Shown: one piece after another, positions 61,697 to 64,000 of the stretch
Layout: each line of letters opens with the position of its first letter
How positions within the stretch are numbered: position 1 is the stretch's first letter
Source: Flavobacterium saliperosum
Lineage (GTDB): Bacteria; Bacteroidota; Bacteroidia; Flavobacteriales; Flavobacteriaceae
Direction of reading: 5' to 3'
DNA: 64,000 bases
Assembly (NCBI RefSeq): GCF_900100625.1
Contig: NZ_FMTY01000004.1
Location: 97,409 to 161,408 of the forward strand
Made by a program: the position numbers and the translations under genes
Notes under the pieces: generated by a model
Seen by the model: only the letters and a program-made list of their open reading frames with translations
The model's database searches: none
Told to the model about the DNA's origin: nothing

Positions 61697-62215
61697 TTAC
61701 ACTTTTAATTTTGCTTCCATTTTAAATTTTAACATTTCGAGGGTTTCTTTTTTTAACTCTAATTGCGCCAAACGTTTTAAGCTATGCTTATTTAAAGTAG
61801 TACACGCCCTTTTTGAAATACTTTGTGATAAGTTTCGCAAGAATTCGTTATCATCCTGTTTCTTTAAATACTCTGCTATAGCCAAAGCAGCATTACACTC
61901 TTTTCGGATGTACAAAGACGTTTGGATTTTTCGTTCGAGGTAGCGCAACTTATATTCAACGGTTTTATATTCCTCTTTTAGCCATTCATGCACTTGCTCT
62001 TTTTCGATGGCTTCCTGTTTCGCACCTATACCGGAAACCGTGCCGTTTTTTTTCAGATGATTCACTACAGCAGCCAAACGTTCGCTTGCCATCTGCGGAA
62101 TATCGCGCCGTCCGGTATTAAACATGGTCCAGTGAATTCGCGTTATACCCAACAACATGGCCGTTTCTTCTTGAGTTAAGCCAATCAGACTTTTTATGGT
62201 AGCTTCTTTTTTCAT
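61697..62215 (-). CDS. helix-turn-helix protein with coiled-coil tail
   Basis: 172 residues (175 if the ATG at 62224 is used). N-terminal HTH about 8-50: GLTQEETAMLLGITRIHWTMFNTGRRDIPQ is an XRE/Cro-like two-helix motif. The rest is helical and charged (KTVEYKLRYLERKIQTSLYI, LKRLAQLELKKETLEMLKFK), suggesting oligomerisation. Its start codon lies at the edge of a three-unit 40-bp repeat with TGTTAC/GTAACA boxes, which is a likely self-regulated operator; that link is inferred. Confidence 0.82.
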   Translation of the reverse strand: MKKEATIKSLIGLTQEETAMLLGITRIHWTMFNTGRRDIPQMASERLAAVVNHLKKNGTVSGIGAKQEAIEKEQVHEWLKEEYKTVEYKLRYLERKIQTSLYIRKECNAALAIAEYLKKQDDNEFLRNLSQSISKRACTTLNKHSLKRLAQLELKKETLEMLKFKMEAKLKV

Positions 62216-62217
62216 GT

Positions 62218-62337
62218 GTAACATTTTTTTTCGTTTAAAAATAGTGTTACAAAAACTGTGACATTTTTTTTAAACTGAAAATTTTGTTACCAAAAGCGTA
62301 ACATTATTTTCAAAATGATTTTTTTGTTACACCATAA
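62218..62337. promoter_or_regulatory. array of three 40-bp repeats with TGTTAC / GTAACA boxes
   Basis: Units 62218-62257, 62258-62297 and 62298-62337 each begin GT(A/G)ACATT and carry TGTTAC at position 28. Junctions give inverted repeats TGTTAC-N7-GTGACA (62245-62263) and TGTTAC-N7-GTAACA (62285-62303, perfect); half sites remain at 62218-62223 and 62325-62330. All boxes repeat every 40 bases, close to four helical turns, so they face the same side of DNA. The array lies directly upstream of, and touches, the HTH gene start. Confidence 0.8.
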
Positions 62338-62471
62338 TGGCATTGAAAAGCACCAATCAAAGCCTTTATCAAAACTTCAAACACAGTTTAAAGAAAGAAC
62401 AGGGCAATAAATTCTTCAGAAACAAGACAAAAACCGTTTTTCCGATTAGTTTAGCATTTACACTGATTTAA
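62337..62471 (+). CDS. possible 44-residue basic peptide divergent from the HTH gene
   Basis: ATG 62337 begins at the last base of the repeat array; the frame is open to TAA 62469-62471. The peptide is Lys-rich (MALKSTNQSLYQNFKHSLKK at the start) with a hydrophobic end. An inverted repeat AATCTGAT-N8-ATCAGATT (62470-62493) overlaps the stop. There is no ribosome site and no homology I recognise, so it may be chance; the position opposite a regulator is the only support. Confidence 0.2.
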   Translation: MALKSTNQSLYQNFKHSLKKEQGNKFFRNKTKTVFPISLAFTLI

Positions 62472-62675
62472 TCTGATAGTACGAAATCAGATTCAGAAAG
62501 ATTGGATTGAATCACTAAAAAACTGTAGCTTTTTTACCTTACTTCCTCGACGCAAAATGCACCCCAGCGAAGCGGATTGACAAAGTAATTTTACGCTATT
62601 ATTATGGGCAGCATTTCTGAGCGGTAAGATTAAAGCATTTTTCATTTATAAGAGATTGATGATAAAAAACAAAGA
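62472..62675. other. gap without a recognisable gene
   Basis: About 200 bases between the array region and the stop of the PAS-LuxR gene. Apart from the inverted repeat at 62470-62493 I see no terminator, promoter of the local consensus or coding frame. Confidence 0.5.
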
Positions 62676-63449
62676 CTAAAGTAACCCATCTGTAAATGCC
62701 TTTACAATAAGCTCATTATTGGTTTTACAGTTAGATTTTCTGAGAATATTTTTTCGATGACTATTCACAGTATGCTTACTAATGTGCAATTGCAAAGCTA
62801 TCTCTGCACTGGTTTTACTGTCTACGATTAATTTTAGAATTTCTTTTTCACGAGCTGTTAAAATCTCAATGGAAGCAGAATAAAACGGATCGACTTCAAC
62901 ATTGTAAAAAGAAGGTTCTCCTTCTAAACCAATAAACGATAAACCAGCAGGCTTATCGCTTGTTTTTATGTGAGAGATGAGCGTATGAATTCCTAATGCG
63001 CGAAATACGGCGCCAGTATCATCGCTTTGTATAGCAGTGGCCTGATGTAAAACCCATTCGTATTCTCCTTCTCTATTTCGCAATCGAAAATCGTAACTAA
63101 CTTTATATTTTAAGGTTTTATCGGGTGGTAAATCATTAAAAAACTCAGTTACTTTTTGTTCATAGGCGATAAACCTTGCCTTGTCATCTGGATGCATATT
63201 CTCAAATACATATTGCACCGTAAAATCAGTATAGTCTTCAAGCTTAAATATTTTTTTAACATTTACACTAACAAATTCAAACTGCACGCTGGCAGGATTA
63301 AAAATGTAGTAGTAATAGTCGCCCACCTGAAAAATATCCAATATTCTTTTTTGGATTTTTAATTTGAAACTTAGCTCCATTTCCTTGTCTTGAAAACGTG
63401 CAATCTGTCCCCAAGCTTCTATAATGTCATCATAATTTAAATTCCTCAT
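62676..63449 (-). CDS. PAS-fold LuxR-type transcription regulator
   Basis: 257 residues. A PAS-like domain about 35-160 (YYYYIFNPASVQFEFVSVNV, FENMHPDDKARFIAYEQKV, RNREGEYEWVLHQATAIQSD) and a C-terminal LuxR/GerE helix-turn-helix about 195-255 (LTAREKEILKLIVDSKTSAE, HISKHTVNSHRKNIL). Likely a one-component sensor-regulator. Divergent from the surface-protein gene at 63542, 92 bases apart, so it may control it. Confidence 0.88.
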   Translation of the reverse strand: MRNLNYDDIIEAWGQIARFQDKEMELSFKLKIQKRILDIFQVGDYYYYIFNPASVQFEFVSVNVKKIFKLEDYTDFTVQYVFENMHPDDKARFIAYEQKVTEFFNDLPPDKTLKYKVSYDFRLRNREGEYEWVLHQATAIQSDDTGAVFRALGIHTLISHIKTSDKPAGLSFIGLEGEPSFYNVEVDPFYSASIEILTAREKEILKLIVDSKTSAEIALQLHISKHTVNSHRKNILRKSNCKTNNELIVKAFTDGLL

Positions 63450-63541
63450 AGGCTTTTAATTGGTTAAAAATCACTACTTGTAGCTATATTTTAGTGTTTC
63501 CTAATATAATAAATTTGTTAAATAAATTCTAAGACTTTTTC

Positions 63542-64000
63542 ATGAAAAAAATTTTACTCCTTTTATGTTTGTATTGTTCTATAATTATTTATGGGCAAAC
63601 TCCAGGGGATGTTGCTCAAAATTTTGGAGCTTTTCCCGGGTTTAATTATAGTGTTGAAACCATAGCAACACAAGCTGATGGCAAAATCCTTGCAGGTGGA
63701 TATTTTACAACATATAAAGGTATTACTGAAAACAGAATCATTCGTTTAAATGCCGATGGCACTAAAGACACTACTTTTAATACTGGAACAGGGTTTAATA
63801 GTGCTGTTTTAACCATTGCGCTACAAGCTGATGGTAAAATCCTTGTGGGGGGCTATTTTACGACATATAATGATGTTACAGAAAATTACATCATTCGTTT
63901 AAATACCGATGGCACTAAAGACACTACTTTTAATACCGGAACAGGGTTTAATAATGGTGTTGGAATCATAGCACCACAAGCTGATGGCAAAATCCTTGTG
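63542..64000 (+). CDS. delta-60 repeat beta-propeller surface protein (3' end cut by window)
   Basis: 153 codons visible. Signal peptide 1-19 (MKKILLLLCLYCSIIIYGQ). Then repeats of 51 residues with the delta-60 pattern: QADGKILAGGYFTTYKG...IIRLNADGTKDTTFNTGTG. The QADGKIL word starts at 63671, 63824 and 63977, exactly 153 bases apart, with near-identical DNA. Such proteins are long secreted propellers, often with a C-terminal sorting domain. It runs off the right edge. Confidence 0.88.
   Translation, partial: MKKILLLLCLYCSIIIYGQTPGDVAQNFGAFPGFNYSVETIATQADGKILAGGYFTTYKGITENRIIRLNADGTKDTTFNTGTGFNSAVLTIALQADGKILVGGYFTTYNDVTENYIIRLNTDGTKDTTFNTGTGFNNGVGIIAPQADGKILV

Noticed and set aside
62218..62337. 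CRISPR array or replication origin iterons
   Set aside because: Only three imperfect 40-base units without spacers; no rep or cas gene and a chromosomal setting. An operator reading fits better, although form alone cannot exclude iterons.

Overview
The window looks like chromosomal core DNA of a flavobacterium (Bacteroidota, Flavobacteriia, Flavobacterium-like). Reasons: the recurrent TTG / TAnnTTTG promoter type ahead of tRNAs and genes, near absence of Shine-Dalgarno sequences, a mevalonate rather than DXP set of isoprenoid genes, DnaE with an N-terminal proofreading exonuclease, S16 with a long acidic tail, many lipoproteins with SC lipoboxes, a GYDIA-type GHMP kinase, and typical flavobacterial hypothetical families. 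No prophage, IS transposase, CRISPR array or rRNA operon was seen.

Layout. 1-4.2 kb: end of surE, a small membrane protein, lpxB and a comEC-like gene, all rightward. 4.2-12.4 kb: a leftward peptide-use block (S9B dipeptidyl peptidase, three tandem POT/PTR transporters, two secreted thioredoxin-fold proteins). 12.6-19.1 kb: one 2174-residue hybrid sensor kinase with a periplasmic propeller. 19.2-21.4 kb: HMG-CoA reductase plus a GYDIA GHMP kinase. 21.5-26.4 kb: leftward envelope block (ppiD-like, lptC-like, outer-membrane protein, coaX). 26.5-30.5 kb: tRNA-Phe, a DUF885 lipoprotein, an NTF2-like protein, a DUF58 protein and a tRNA-Asp cluster containing an apparent collapsed third copy. 30.5-38.2 kb: transporter, lipoprotein, glycosyltransferase, flippase-like protein, ruvC, hemW, cyclase, MmcQ and PH/SHOCT genes. 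38.3-45.5 kb: DUF4407, a duplicated-domain secreted protein, M20 dipeptidase, tRNA-Leu, GDPD and a YhiN-like flavoprotein. 45.6-50.8 kb: TspO, then mevalonate diphosphate decarboxylase, mevalonate kinase, a UbiA prenyltransferase and an RluB-type pseudouridine synthase, and trxA. 51-55.5 kb: dnaE. 55.8-61.5 kb: RRM protein, lipoprotein, rpsP-rimM-trmN6-like, a glutaryl-CoA dehydrogenase-like gene, DUF3050. 61.1-64 kb: a coiled-coil protein, an HTH protein with a striking array of three 40-bp repeats at its start, a PAS-LuxR regulator, and the start of a delta-60 repeat surface protein cut by the window edge.

How the genes fit together. HMG-CoA reductase, mevalonate kinase and mevalonate diphosphate decarboxylase, with the GYDIA kinase as a candidate for the missing phosphomevalonate step, give most of the route to IPP; the UbiA protein next to them is a plausible consumer. 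The peptide block would cut extracellular or periplasmic peptides to dipeptides and import them. Envelope functions (lpxB, lptC, ppiD, flippase-like, TspO) are scattered.

The most notable non-coding signals are: (i) the 40-bp operator-like array at 62218-62337; (ii) the tRNA-Asp / relic / tRNA-Asp array; (iii) short palindromes sitting in frame inside four different protein genes and also between genes; (iv) two copies of a roughly 100-nt structured intergenic element. All functional statements come from reading sequence and recognising families; no database search or folding program was run.
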